Notes under the pieces: model-generated
Seen by the model: the letters and a program-made list of their open reading frames with translations, nothing else
What the model was told of the DNA's origin: nothing
Database searches by the model: none
Assembly (NCBI GenBank): GCA_964579325.1
Contig: CAZOHN010000009.1
Span: 1-41,977 of the forward strand
Direction of reading: 5' to 3'
DNA length: 41,977 nucleotides
Source of the DNA: CAZOHN01 sp964579325
GTDB taxonomy: Bacteria; Pseudomonadota; Alphaproteobacteria; Rhodobacterales; Rhodobacteraceae
Position numbers and translations under genes: made by a program
Shown: positions 1 to 8,994 of the stretch, piece after piece
Position numbering within the stretch: the stretch's first letter is position 1
Layout of the letters: the number at the start of each line of letters is the position of its first letter

Positions 1-20
1 TCTAGGAAGACTATTGTGCG

Positions 21-644
21 TCAGATCAGAAGCACTTGCGTTCCAACATTCGCCAGCTGGAACAGCTCCTCGATGTGCTCGTTGTAGAGCCCGATGCAGC
101 CATTCGACGACCGGCGTCCGATCTTGCGCGTGTCGTGGGTGCCGTGGATCCGGTAATACTGCCAGCTCAGGTGCAAGGCGCGGGTGCCGAGGGGGTTGTC
201 GGGCCCCGGCGGAATGTAGTCTGGCCATTCCGGGTTGCGCTGCTTCATCGCCGGTGTCGGGCGCCAGTCGGGGTTGGGGTCCTTCTTGGTCACCTGCGTG
301 CGGCCCCGCCGCGTGAGGTCCTCCGACAACGGGATCGACGAGGGATAGAGCCGGTAGACCGACTGGTCCTCGCTCCAGTAGTGAAGCGACCGGCTGGTGA
401 TGTCGACGAGGATCGCGCCACCGCGGGTATTGTCGAAATATGACCGCCAGTCCATCGCACGGAAGCTCGACACGTTGCGGCGGATGCTCCCCGAGACCTG
501 GCGATCGGCCTCGATCGTGCCTGCCCCGGTCGCCCCGCCGAATTCCTGCGCGGTTGCTGGAAGAACGCTTGCGCCGAAGGTCGCGGCCACGGCGCCACCG
601 AGAAAGCGGCGGCGGCCGAACGGGGTCGCGGGGTCACTGCTCAT
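21..644 (-). CDS. L,D-transpeptidase, Tat-exported (YkuD domain)
   Basis: 207-residue periplasmic L,D-transpeptidase, a cysteine enzyme that makes 3-3 peptidoglycan cross-links or attaches proteins to peptidoglycan. The N-terminus has a twin-arginine signal (FGRRRFLGG, then an Ala-rich stretch ending PATAQE), so export is probably by the Tat route. The C-terminal catalytic part shows the YkuD signature: the histidine of YRIHGT and, about 15 residues later, RRSSNGCIGL with the nucleophilic cysteine. An open frame continues upstream to about 1079, but that part is antisense to the CAP-domain gene. I chose the ATG at 644 because it has GGAG six bases upstream and starts the signal peptide directly. 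It is divergent from the CAP-domain gene. Family is certain; the exact cross-linking role is inferred. Confidence 0.9.
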   Translation of the reverse strand: MSSDPATPFGRRRFLGGAVAATFGASVLPATAQEFGGATGAGTIEADRQVSGSIRRNVSSFRAMDWRSYFDNTRGGAILVDITSRSLHYWSEDQSVYRLYPSSIPLSEDLTRRGRTQVTKKDPNPDWRPTPAMKQRNPEWPDYIPPGPDNPLGTRALHLSWQYYRIHGTHDTRKIGRRSSNGCIGLYNEHIEELFQLANVGTQVLLI

Positions 645-806
645 GATGATCTCCGTCTTCTTTTCGGTGGCGAAAATAGTCCGGCTCCGCTGCGGGTGCA
701 ACGGCACTGCGGCCAGAGCACGCCGATGTGAGCGAGGGACGGGTTTGAAGACCGAACCAGTTCGCGCTATGGCAGGCGGAACAACCTTACGGTCAGGAAC
801 CCGAAA

Positions 807-1316
807 TTGCTGCGCATTGCTCTCGCCCTCTTCTCGATTGCGGCCCTCATCTCCTGCGCACCGGTGTCCGGACCCCAGCTGGGCCCGGACGGGCAGCCGC
901 TGCAGCGGGTCTATCGCATCTCTGCCCGCGAGGAACCGCAGATCCAGGCGCGGATGATCGATGGCGTGAATGCGCTGCGTCAGGCGGCTTCCGCCCCGGC
1001 GCTGCAGTTGAACGGGGCCCTGAACGTCGCTGCGGCCCAGCACTCCCGCGACATGTCCCGCCAGAACCGCCCCTGGCACTATGGATCGGACGGCTCGACA
1101 CCGCTCGATCGCGCGGCACGTGCCGGCTATGCCGCTCAGGTCAAGGGAGAAGCGATCTCGGAGACCTACGAAACCGAGATGGAGACGCTGGCCGCCTGGA
1201 TGGAGCAGCCGGACACCCGGTCGATCCTGCTCGATCGCGCTGCGCGTGACCTCGGCTTCTCGTTCTTTCAGGAACCGAACGGCAAGATCTGGTGGACACT
1301 TATCACCGGCGGATAA
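807..1316 (+). CDS. CAP (SCP/PR1/YkwD-type) domain lipoprotein
   Basis: 169-residue protein with a lipoprotein signal: a short hydrophobic N-terminus ending in the lipobox ALISC, with the cysteine at residue 17, so it should be anchored in the periplasm or outer membrane. The rest is a CAP domain, shown by the pattern around QHSRDMSRQNRPWHY, the DGSTPLDRAARAGY segment and the C-terminal KIWWTLITGG strand. Bacterial CAP proteins are secreted and their biochemical role is mostly unknown; the flanking L,D-transpeptidases suggest an envelope role. The start codon is TTG, with CAGGAA about eight bases upstream. No in-frame ATG precedes it that would keep the signal peptide at the terminus. A weak promoter-like pair (TTGAAG 745-750, TATGGC 768-773) precedes the gene. 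Confidence 0.85.
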   Translation: MLRIALALFSIAALISCAPVSGPQLGPDGQPLQRVYRISAREEPQIQARMIDGVNALRQAASAPALQLNGALNVAAAQHSRDMSRQNRPWHYGSDGSTPLDRAARAGYAAQVKGEAISETYETEMETLAAWMEQPDTRSILLDRAARDLGFSFFQEPNGKIWWTLITGG

Positions 1317-1325
1317 GCAGGCGCT

Positions 1326-1838
1326 TCAGGGGAAGATGTCGATGGCAGTACCGACACGCACCATCGCGTAGACCTCCTCCATCTCCTTGTTGGTCACAGA
1401 TATGCAGCCTGCGGTCCAGTCCGGCCCATTTCGGTCGCGCCCGGGCCGCGGCCCGCCGTGAATGAAGATATCGCCTCCGGGCGACTTGCCCATCGACGAG
1501 GCGTACTCGCGGTCGTTCTCGTTGGGGTACGAGATACCGAGCGACAGATGGAACGACGAGTCCGGGTTGCGCCGGTCGATGAAGTATCGCCCTTCCGGAG
1601 TACGACCATCGCCTTCGAACTGCTTGTGACCGGAAGCGGCATACCCGAGGTCGACGTCATAGGCCTTCAGGATCGTGTCATGATGCATCAGGTACATGCG
1701 CCGGTTGGTCTTCATCACGACCACACGCGTCACCTCTGGCCCGTCGTAGGTTTGGAACTTCGACGGTGTTCCGCAGGCCGCCAGCACGGCGCCTGCCATG
1801 AGAAGGGCGGCGTTTCTGCGCGTGATGGAAATTGACAT
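1326..1838 (-). CDS. L,D-transpeptidase lipoprotein (YkuD domain)
   Basis: 170-residue second L,D-transpeptidase. The N-terminus is a lipoprotein signal (MSISITRRNAALLMAGAV followed by LAAC), so unlike the Tat-exported paralogue at 21-644 this one is membrane anchored. The catalytic domain follows at once: VVVMKTNRRMYLM, GYAASG, the histidine in FIHGGPRPG, and the nucleophile in TAGCISV near the C-terminus. The ATG at 1838 is preceded by AAGGGG, a good ribosome binding site; an upstream in-frame ATG at 1889 has none and would bury the signal. It converges on the CAP gene with nine bases between the stops. Likely role is peptidoglycan cross-link remodelling; the substrate cannot be told from sequence. 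Confidence 0.9.
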   Translation of the reverse strand: MSISITRRNAALLMAGAVLAACGTPSKFQTYDGPEVTRVVVMKTNRRMYLMHHDTILKAYDVDLGYAASGHKQFEGDGRTPEGRYFIDRRNPDSSFHLSLGISYPNENDREYASSMGKSPGGDIFIHGGPRPGRDRNGPDWTAGCISVTNKEMEEVYAMVRVGTAIDIFP

Positions 1839-1934
1839 GCTGCCCCTTCGCCTCGTTTTCGCAGAGTTTATAGCGAAACCGGTGAACAAGCGGAATCCCG
1901 CTTGCCACCCGCTGTCACATTCACGTGAGCCGGG

Positions 1935-2714
<780 letters not shown>

Positions 2715-2751
2715 CCCGACCTCCCTTGTATCGCGCGCCTGCCCCCGCAGG

Positions 2752-3978
2752 TCACGCCGCGATATGGCTGCGTGCGAAGCTGGCGACAAGCTCGACGTGC
2801 GGGCTCCAACGGAACTGATCGATCACGTGCACCGGTCCCAGGCGAAAGCCCGCCTCGACGAGGGTTCTTGCATCGCGGGCGAAGGTGGCCGGGTTGCAGG
2901 AGACGTGGGCAATCAGCGGGATCGCGGACCGGGCGAGCTCGGCGACCTGCGCCTCGGCTCCGGCGCGCGGAGGGTCGAGGACCACGGCATCGAAGCGGGC
3001 GAGCTCGTCAGGCAGAAGCGGGCGCCGGAACAGGTCCCGCACCTCGGTGGTGATGCGCTTGAGGCCAGCCGTGTTGCGGGCGGCGCGGTCAAGGGATGCA
3101 AGAAGGGGAGGGTCGCCTTCGACCGCGTGCACCTCTGACCGCAACGCGAGCGGAAAGGCGAAGGTGCCAGCGCCCGAGAAGAGGTCTGCAACGCGGCGCG
3201 AGGCAGAAAGAGTGTCTGTTACAGCCGAAACGAGAGCCGTTTCTCCCTCGAAGGTCGCTTGTAGAAAGGCGGCGGGCGGAAGCTCGACCCGCGCGGGGCC
3301 GAAGCGCACGGCCGGCGCGGCGCGCAAGGCGACTGTCTCGCCCTCCCAGGTCAGGCGTCCCAGCCCGTCCTCGTCGACGATCCGCGCAAGATCGGACCTG
3401 AGAGGTCCGTCTGCGGGCTTTCCGCCCGTCACGGAGACATCCAGTCCACTCTCGGTTTCGGTGACCGTTAGCGCCAGTTCGCCCTTCCGGGAGGCGCCCG
3501 CGATCGTCAGGCGTTCGAGCGCAGGCAGCGATGCCAGCAAGGCCGGCGTCACGAGGAGACAGCCGGATACTCCGACGATGCTGCCCGACGCACGCCCGTG
3601 GAATCCGGCCAACGCGCCGGACTTCGTCCGGCGGGCGTGAAACGTCGCGCGGCGGCGTGATCGCGGCGGCGAGAGTGAAACAGAGACTGTCTGGGCCGAA
3701 ATTCCCTGCGCTGAAAGTGCGACCCGGACCACCTCGGCCTTCCAGTCAGCCACGAAGGCAGGGTCCGCATGCATGAGCGAACAGCCGCCGCAGCTTCGGT
3801 AGTGCGGGCAGGCCGCGCGCACCCGAAGCGGCGAGGGCTCGACGATCTTCGGTTCGGTCATCCGCCCCCCGGACGCTTCACCCTCGACCACTTCGCCCGG
3901 GAGCGCGCCCGGAACGAAGGTTCCGTCTTTGGCGATACCGTCGCCCAGGTGCCCAAGCCGCGCGATCCGCACCCTCAC
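2752..3978 (-). CDS. 23S rRNA m5U methyltransferase family (RlmD/RumA-type), Fe-S
   Basis: 408-residue SAM-dependent RNA 5-methyluridine methyltransferase of the TrmA/RumA/RlmD family. A TRAM-like N-terminus (residues 1-50) is followed by the iron-sulfur motif CPHYRSCGGC (Cys57, 63, 66) and a fourth cysteine near 140. The Rossmann core includes ADLFSGAGTFAFPLA (SAM binding, about 264-278) and VLDPPRAG (about 333-340). The catalytic nucleophile is Cys361 in HVSCNPATFARDA, and HVELV near the end carries the general base. The target position (U1939-type or other) cannot be assigned from sequence, so no symbol is given. It starts inside the stop of the ABC gene upstream (ATGA at 3975-3978), so it is translationally coupled to an exporter pair, which is an unexplained partnership. 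Confidence 0.92.
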   Translation of the reverse strand: MRVRIARLGHLGDGIAKDGTFVPGALPGEVVEGEASGGRMTEPKIVEPSPLRVRAACPHYRSCGGCSLMHADPAFVADWKAEVVRVALSAQGISAQTVSVSLSPPRSRRRATFHARRTKSGALAGFHGRASGSIVGVSGCLLVTPALLASLPALERLTIAGASRKGELALTVTETESGLDVSVTGGKPADGPLRSDLARIVDEDGLGRLTWEGETVALRAAPAVRFGPARVELPPAAFLQATFEGETALVSAVTDTLSASRRVADLFSGAGTFAFPLALRSEVHAVEGDPPLLASLDRAARNTAGLKRITTEVRDLFRRPLLPDELARFDAVVLDPPRAGAEAQVAELARSAIPLIAHVSCNPATFARDARTLVEAGFRLGPVHVIDQFRWSPHVELVASFARSHIAA

Positions 3979-5813
3979 TCGGCTGCCTCGCGCTCGTCGG
4001 TACCGATGAACCCGCCCGACTGCCGCGCCCAGTACCGCGCGTAGAGCCCGCCCTGCGCCAGCAGGTCCGCGTGGCTGCCTTCCTCGACGATCCGGCCCTC
4101 GTCGAGTACGATGATACGGTCCATTTCCGAAAGCGTCGAGAGACGGTGGGCAATGGCGAGCACGGTCTTGCCCTGCATCACCCGACCCAGCGCTTCCTGG
4201 ATCGAGGCCTCGACTTCGGAATCGAGCGCCGAGGTGGCCTCGTCGAGCACAAGGATTGGCGCGTCCTTGAGGAAAGCGCGCGCAAGCGCGATCCGCTGCC
4301 GCTGTCCGCCGGAAAGCTTCACTCCACGTTCGCCCAGATGCGCCTCGTAGCCCTCGCGGCCCATGTGGTCACGCAGGCCCTGAATGAACTCGTGCGCCTC
4401 GGCCCGTTCGGCAGCGGCAATCACCTCGGCCTCGGTGGCATCGGGGCGGCCGTAGCGGATGTTGTCTCGCGCCGAGCGGTTGAACATCGCGGTTTCTTGC
4501 GTGACCATCGCGATCTGCCTCCGCAAGCTCTCCTGCGTGACGCCGCGGACATCCTGGCCGTCAGTCGAAATGGTGCCCTTTTCGGTATCATAGAGCCTAA
4601 GGAGGAGCGCCACGAGCGTCGACTTCCCGGCCCCCGAGGCGCCGACAATCCCGACCTTCTCGCCCGGACGGACGTGGAGGTCTACCGCGTCGATCCCGCC
4701 CGCACGCCGCCCGTAGGCAAAGCTTACACCGTCATATCCGATTTCGCCGCGCACTCTCGGCAGATCGATGGCATCGGGATCGTCGGTCAGAGTGTGCGGC
4801 GCGGACAGGGTCCGCATCCCGTCATCCACCTCGCCGATGTTGCTGTAGATCCCCATCAGCGCAAAGCTTACCCAGCCTGTCATCTGGCTGATGCGGATCG
4901 CCAGCGCGCCGGCCGCCGCGATGTCTCCCGCGGTCGCCCCGCCTTCACGCCACAGCAGGATCGTTCCGCCGATCAGGACCAGAGGCAGCACACCGGCGAG
5001 CACCATGAGCGACGTTCGGAACCCGACCGACAGGACCCCGAAGTCGACCGTGCGCTCCCGGTAGGTCTCCATCGTGTCTATCGCAGCCCGATCCTCGTGC
5101 TCGGCGTGGGCGAAGAGTTTCACAGTCTTGATGTTGGTGATGGTATCCACCACGACGCCGGTGATCATTGCCCGAGCCCCGGCCCGCGCTGCCGCCTTGC
5201 GCTGGATGCGTGGCATGAACCAGCCGATCAGCCCCAGATAGGCGGCAAGCCAGACAACCAGAGCCGCCGCCACCCATCCGTCGATGGCGACAAGAAACAC
5301 GACCGTTCCGATGATCGAGGCAAGCGCGAAGATCACGGTGTTGATCGTCTCGGTCGCGACCTCGGTCACGGCACGGGCCGTCTGCATCTGCTTCTGCGCG
5401 ATACGGCCCGCGAAATCGTTGTCGAAGAAGGTGACGGCCTGGCCCATCGTCCAGCGGTGCAGCCGCGACAGGACAAGCGGGAGGACGGCAGGCTGCATCA
5501 GGACCGCGTTGGACCAGACCGAAGCGCCGAAGATCAGCGGCTTCGCTACCAGAAGGAAGATGGCGAAGGAAACGAACAGGAAGAGGTTGTCGGCGAAGAC
5601 GCTTGCGGGGTCCGACCCGATCGCCGCGTCGATGACGAGGCCGAGGAACCACGCCATGATGACGTCCAGGATACCCGCCGCAGAGGACAGGAGCGCGGCT
5701 ATCGCAAGGCCGCCCCAGGCCCCTGACAGGCACCAGCGCAAGAAGCCGACGAGGCCGCGGGGGGGTGGCCCGTCCGCAGGCCGAAACGGCTCTATCAAGG
5801 CCGAAAGTCTCAC
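3975..5813 (-). CDS. ABC exporter half-transporter (second of a pair)
   Basis: 612-residue fused permease-ATPase. Six membrane helices fill roughly residues 25-340, and the nucleotide-binding domain follows: Walker A GASGAGKST (about 390), signature LSGGQRQR (about 498), Walker B ILVLDEATSALD (about 518) and the switch histidine in IAHRLST (about 555). The Walker B glutamate is intact, so this half is catalytically complete by sequence. Its start overlaps the stop of the preceding half-transporter by four bases (5810-5813), which suggests equal synthesis and a heterodimer. Both proteins end in a near-identical tail (YARxWARQSGGFIG), so the pair arose by tandem duplication. The substrate is unknown; lipid, peptide or drug export are all possible. 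Confidence 0.92.
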   Translation of the reverse strand: MRLSALIEPFRPADGPPPRGLVGFLRWCLSGAWGGLAIAALLSSAAGILDVIMAWFLGLVIDAAIGSDPASVFADNLFLFVSFAIFLLVAKPLIFGASVWSNAVLMQPAVLPLVLSRLHRWTMGQAVTFFDNDFAGRIAQKQMQTARAVTEVATETINTVIFALASIIGTVVFLVAIDGWVAAALVVWLAAYLGLIGWFMPRIQRKAAARAGARAMITGVVVDTITNIKTVKLFAHAEHEDRAAIDTMETYRERTVDFGVLSVGFRTSLMVLAGVLPLVLIGGTILLWREGGATAGDIAAAGALAIRISQMTGWVSFALMGIYSNIGEVDDGMRTLSAPHTLTDDPDAIDLPRVRGEIGYDGVSFAYGRRAGGIDAVDLHVRPGEKVGIVGASGAGKSTLVALLLRLYDTEKGTISTDGQDVRGVTQESLRRQIAMVTQETAMFNRSARDNIRYGRPDATEAEVIAAAERAEAHEFIQGLRDHMGREGYEAHLGERGVKLSGGQRQRIALARAFLKDAPILVLDEATSALDSEVEASIQEALGRVMQGKTVLAIAHRLSTLSEMDRIIVLDEGRIVEEGSHADLLAQGGLYARYWARQSGGFIGTDEREAAE

Positions 5814-7666
5814 TCTGCCGCCTCCGTTTCGGCCGCATCGGAGCCGATGAAACCACCCGACTGCCGGGCCCAGAACCGGGCATAGAGTCCGTTGCGCTCC
5901 AGAAGTTCGGTGTGCGTCCCCTCTTCCGCAATGCGCCCGTCATCGAGCACGACGATCCGGTCCATCCGCGCGATTGTCGAGAGCCGGTGTGCGATGGCGA
6001 TCACGGTCTTGCCCTGCATCACGCCATAAAGTGTATCCTGTATCGCCGCCTCCACCTCGCTGTCGAGCGCACTGGTCGCCTCGTCGAGGATCAGGATCGG
6101 TGCGTCCTTCAGGATCGTACGCGCGATCGCCACTCGCTGCCGTTGTCCACCCGAGAGTTTCACGCCGCGCTCGCCCACGCGGGCGTCGTAACCTGTCCGC
6201 CCTTCGTTATCCTCGAGCGCGAGGATGAAGTCGTGCGCCTCGGCCCGTTCCGCCGCCGCGATCATTTCGTCCTCGCTCGCCTCTGGCCGCCCGTAGAGGA
6301 TGTTCTCCCGCACTGACCGGTGGAGCAGCGCGGTCTCTTGCTGGACCATGCCAATCGCGCGGCGCAGACTGTCTTGCGTGACATGCGTGATATCCTGGCC
6401 GTCGATAGCGATACGGCCACTCTCTGGGTCGTAGAAGCGCAGGATCAGCTTGACGAGGGTCGATTTTCCAGCCCCGGAACGACCGATCAGGCCGACTTTC
6501 TCACCGGGACGGATCGCAAGGCTTACATTCTGCAATCCGCCGGAGCCGCGCCCGTAATGGTGACTCACGCGGTCGATCTCGATGTACCCCTGCCCCAGCT
6601 TCAGCTCCGGTGCGCCCGGCCGGTCGACAAGGCCGATCGGCTGCGCGATGGTTTCCATTCCTTCCTGAACGACGCCCAGCGCCTGCACCAGCGACGAGAA
6701 CGCCCACATGATCCAATAGGTCATGTTGTTGAGCCGCAGGACCAACGCGGTAGCAGCCGCCACGGTGCCGACGGTAGCAGCACCGTTGTACCAAAGCAGG
6801 ATCGCCCAGCCGGTAACCGAAACGATCAGCGCACCGTTAAGCGCCGTCAGCGCAAGATCCATCGTCGTGATGATCCGCATCTCGCGCATGAAGGTCTGGC
6901 GTGCGGTCTCGATGGCCTCCTTCGCGTACTCGAGCTCGCGCCCATGATGGGCAAAGAGCTTGACGGCGTGGATGTTGGTATAGGAATCCACCACCCGCCC
7001 GGTCACCGCCGAACGGGCGTCGGAGCTTGCCTTGGCGGCCGGGCCGGCGTGCCGGATGGTCCAGCGCACCAGCGCGGCGTAGAGCAGGAACCAGATGACC
7101 AGCGGCACCAGAAGGCGCGGGTCGGCATCGGCAAGCATGATGCCCGCGCCGATTACCGTGACGCTGGCGAAGGCGACGGCATCGAAGGTCTGGAACACCG
7201 CGTCGCCGGCTGCCGGGGGCGTCTGCATGATACGGTTGGCGATCCGGCCGGCAAAATCGCTTTCGAACCAGCCGACGGGCTGCCGGATCACGTGCGCATG
7301 CGCGCGCCACCGGATCATCGTTCCGAAGTTGGGCAGGATGGTGTTGTGCAGGAGCGCCACGTTGGCGACCAGCACCAGTGGCCGGAGAATCACAATGGCG
7401 AGCGCGACCAGGATCATCTCAACGCCATGGCTGGCCCAGGCCTCTGCCGGGCCGCTCTCGGCCAGAAGGTCCACGAGCCGCCCCATGTACCACAGGAGCG
7501 CGACATCGGCGAAAGCGCCGACCACCGACAACGAGCCGGTCGCCGCGAAGACCCAGCGGAAGGGAACGACGTACTCCTTGAGAAACGGCCACAGCCGCCG
7601 CGGCGGCGTATCGGACACGTCATAGGCCGCGTAGGGGTCGACAAGATTTTCGAAGATTCGGAACAT
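5810..7666 (-). CDS. ABC exporter half-transporter (first of a pair)
   Basis: 618-residue ABC exporter half-molecule, paralogous to the gene at 3975-5813. A six-helix membrane region (to about residue 340) is followed by Walker A GRSGAGKST (about 392), signature LSGGQRQR (about 500), Walker B ILILDEATSALD (about 522) and IAHRLST (about 557). All catalytic positions are canonical, so neither half of the pair looks degenerate. It is the first gene after an unusual leader region (7667-7800) with a tiny open frame and two hairpins, which may control the pair. The ATG at 7666 has GGGAG about 9-13 bases upstream, partly in a small inverted repeat. Substrate unknown; heterodimer formation with the next gene is inferred from the ATGA overlap. 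Confidence 0.92.
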   Translation of the reverse strand: MFRIFENLVDPYAAYDVSDTPPRRLWPFLKEYVVPFRWVFAATGSLSVVGAFADVALLWYMGRLVDLLAESGPAEAWASHGVEMILVALAIVILRPLVLVANVALLHNTILPNFGTMIRWRAHAHVIRQPVGWFESDFAGRIANRIMQTPPAAGDAVFQTFDAVAFASVTVIGAGIMLADADPRLLVPLVIWFLLYAALVRWTIRHAGPAAKASSDARSAVTGRVVDSYTNIHAVKLFAHHGRELEYAKEAIETARQTFMREMRIITTMDLALTALNGALIVSVTGWAILLWYNGAATVGTVAAATALVLRLNNMTYWIMWAFSSLVQALGVVQEGMETIAQPIGLVDRPGAPELKLGQGYIEIDRVSHHYGRGSGGLQNVSLAIRPGEKVGLIGRSGAGKSTLVKLILRFYDPESGRIAIDGQDITHVTQDSLRRAIGMVQQETALLHRSVRENILYGRPEASEDEMIAAAERAEAHDFILALEDNEGRTGYDARVGERGVKLSGGQRQRVAIARTILKDAPILILDEATSALDSEVEAAIQDTLYGVMQGKTVIAIAHRLSTIARMDRIVVLDDGRIAEEGTHTELLERNGLYARFWARQSGGFIGSDAAETEAAE

Positions 7667-7706
7667 GGAAAGCGCTCCCGGAGAGCAAGTTAGAACGATA
7701 TGGGGT

Positions 7707-7728
7707 GGCGGCGAGGGAACAGGCCGCC
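7707..7728 (-). promoter_or_regulatory. GC-rich hairpin in ABC leader
   Basis: In the minus-strand transcript a six-base-pair stem (7723-7728 with 7707-7712, GGCGGC/GCCGCC) encloses a ten-base loop. It starts three bases after the larger leader hairpin at 7732-7774 and lies 41 bases before the ABC start codon. There is no U-tract after it, so it is not a standard intrinsic terminator. It may help a Rho-dependent or translational control element, or simply reflect high GC. Confidence 0.35.
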
Positions 7729-7731
7729 CCG

Positions 7732-7774
7732 CACGGGATCGGACCTGTCAGTGCAGGTAGACGACGATCCCGTG
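7732..7774 (-). promoter_or_regulatory. Leader hairpin overlapping a tiny reading frame
   Basis: A two-part inverted repeat: outer arms of nine bases (CACGGGATC at 7732-7740 and GATCCCGTG at 7766-7774) and inner arms of five (ACCTG 7743-7747, CAGGT 7754-7758) around a six-base loop. In the transcript reading toward the ABC genes, the 5' arm is codons 3 onward of the small frame at 7748-7780 and the loop contains its stop codon. Ribosomes translating the small frame would melt this structure. That geometry is typical of translation-sensed leader regulation, but function is inferred. Confidence 0.5.
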
Positions 7775-7780
7775 ATCCAT
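7748..7780 (-). CDS. Candidate leader peptide MDHGIVVYLH ahead of ABC exporters
   Basis: Ten-codon open frame, ATG to TGA, encoding MDHGIVVYLH. It has one of the best ribosome binding sites in the window: AAGGAG six bases before the ATG (7787-7792). It lies between the stop of cca (7852) and the start of the first ABC half-transporter (7666), and almost all of its coding sequence is in the 5' arm and loop of a strong hairpin. I do not recognise the peptide. It has no run of a single codon type as classical amino-acid attenuators do. It could be a regulatory leader whose translation controls the exporter pair, or a chance frame; the ribosome binding site and hairpin coincidence favour the former. 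Confidence 0.45.
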   Translation of the reverse strand: MDHGIVVYLH

Positions 7781-7851
7781 ACCGGTCTCCTTCCAGTGTC
7801 TGGGAATCCCCTACACCAGCGCGCCGGACTTGTCACGCCCGCAGGCCGCGA

Positions 7852-8994
7852 TCAGCGCAACAGCTCGTCGCGCGACAACCTGAAGCCCGACTCGATCCAG
7901 CGGTCCTCGAGCGTCCTGAGCCGCACTCCGAGCGCACGGCCGACAAGCGGCGGACTCAGGTCGCCCGCTCGCACCGGAAACCGGGCTGCCGCACCTCGTG
8001 ACGCCTCTGCGGTCGCGTCCACTGGAAAGGGCGCGCCGAGCGCGGCGTGACGGAGGGCGATGGCGGAAATCGCGGTATCCGCCCCGTGCCGATACCCCAG
8101 CTCCGCCGCGCCCGCACTCGCCGACGTCGCGGCACAGATCGTTTCGAGTCGCCGCGCCTCGTCGCGCGACAACCGGAGGCGTTCCGCCACGCCTTCGCCG
8201 CCAAGCGCCGCGAGCCGGCGGATCGGGTCGGGCCCAAGCCCTGCCTGGAGCTCAAGATGGATGAGCGGTGCCAGGACTTGGTGCTCTGCGCCGGGAAGCA
8301 CACGCGCAAGCACGCCAGTTGCCGACATTGCCGCAAGCGCTGGCGCAGGATCGGGAGCCGAGAGGAGCTTCTTCGCTTCTGCCCCGATCCTCTCGCGCGA
8401 AAGCGTGTCTATCCCGGCCGAAAGTGCCGCGCAGGCCGCAAGACCCTCCGGGTCGGGTCCGTCCTCGCCATACCACGCCTGAAACCGGAAAAACCGCAGG
8501 ATGCGCAGGTAGTCCTCGCGGATGCGGGCCTCGGGGTCACCGACAAACCGAACGCGGCGGGCAAGCAGGTCGGGTAAACCGTGGAGCGGATCGACAATCT
8601 CTCCCTCGGCCGTCGCATAGATTGCGTTCATCGTGAAGTCGCGCCGCGCGGCATCCTCGGCGACATCGGTGGAATAGGCCACGATCGCACGACGCCCGTC
8701 GGTTTCGACATCGCGCCGGAAGGTAGTCACCTCGAATCCGTGATGGTCCACGACAACCGTGACCGTCCCGTGATCGAACCCGGTCGGAACGGCGCGCATT
8801 CCGGCGGCTTCGGTCAGTTCCGTCACGCGTTCGGGTCGTGCGTCGGTGGCGATGTCGATGTCGCCGGGCGCCAGCCCCATCAGAGTGTTGCGCACCGCAC
8901 CCCCGACAAACAGCGCCCGATGGCCAGCGGCCTCGAGCGCATCGACGACTGCCCTCGGCCCGGCGTTCCGAAGCCAGGGCGCATCCAGCCTCAC
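7852..8994 (-). CDS. cca: CCA tRNA nucleotidyltransferase
   Basis: 380-residue class II CCA-adding enzyme or a close poly(A)-polymerase relative; it finishes or repairs the 3' CCA of tRNA. The catalytic head shows LFVGGAVRNTLMG, the metal-binding GDIDIATDARPE and the RRDFTMNAIY motif. The neck contains VRFVGDPEARIREDYLRILRFFRF, typical of the family. The C-terminal half is the divergent, alanine-rich helical body seen in alphaproteobacteria. Its start overlaps the stop of the NUDIX gene by four bases (8991-8994), so it is the third gene of hslO-NUDIX-cca. Discrimination from poly(A) polymerase rests on length and context and is good but not absolute. Confidence 0.93.
   Translation of the reverse strand: MRLDAPWLRNAGPRAVVDALEAAGHRALFVGGAVRNTLMGLAPGDIDIATDARPERVTELTEAAGMRAVPTGFDHGTVTVVVDHHGFEVTTFRRDVETDGRRAIVAYSTDVAEDAARRDFTMNAIYATAEGEIVDPLHGLPDLLARRVRFVGDPEARIREDYLRILRFFRFQAWYGEDGPDPEGLAACAALSAGIDTLSRERIGAEAKKLLSAPDPAPALAAMSATGVLARVLPGAEHQVLAPLIHLELQAGLGPDPIRRLAALGGEGVAERLRLSRDEARRLETICAATSASAGAAELGYRHGADTAISAIALRHAALGAPFPVDATAEASRGAAARFPVRAGDLSPPLVGRALGVRLRTLEDRWIESGFRLSRDELLR

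Noticed and set aside
4071..5726. Long open frame (551 codons) on the plus strand opposite the ABC genes
   Set aside because: It is antisense to a clear ABC transporter, has low-complexity His/Arg/Asp-rich translation and no recognisable motif; typical shadow in GC-rich DNA.
6320..7693. Plus-strand open frame (457 codons) opposite the first ABC half-transporter
   Set aside because: Shadow of the ABC gene; His/Asp/Arg-rich composition reflects reverse-strand codons.
7707..7728. Intrinsic terminator after cca
   Set aside because: A stem is present but no U-run follows, so a standard terminator is not supported.
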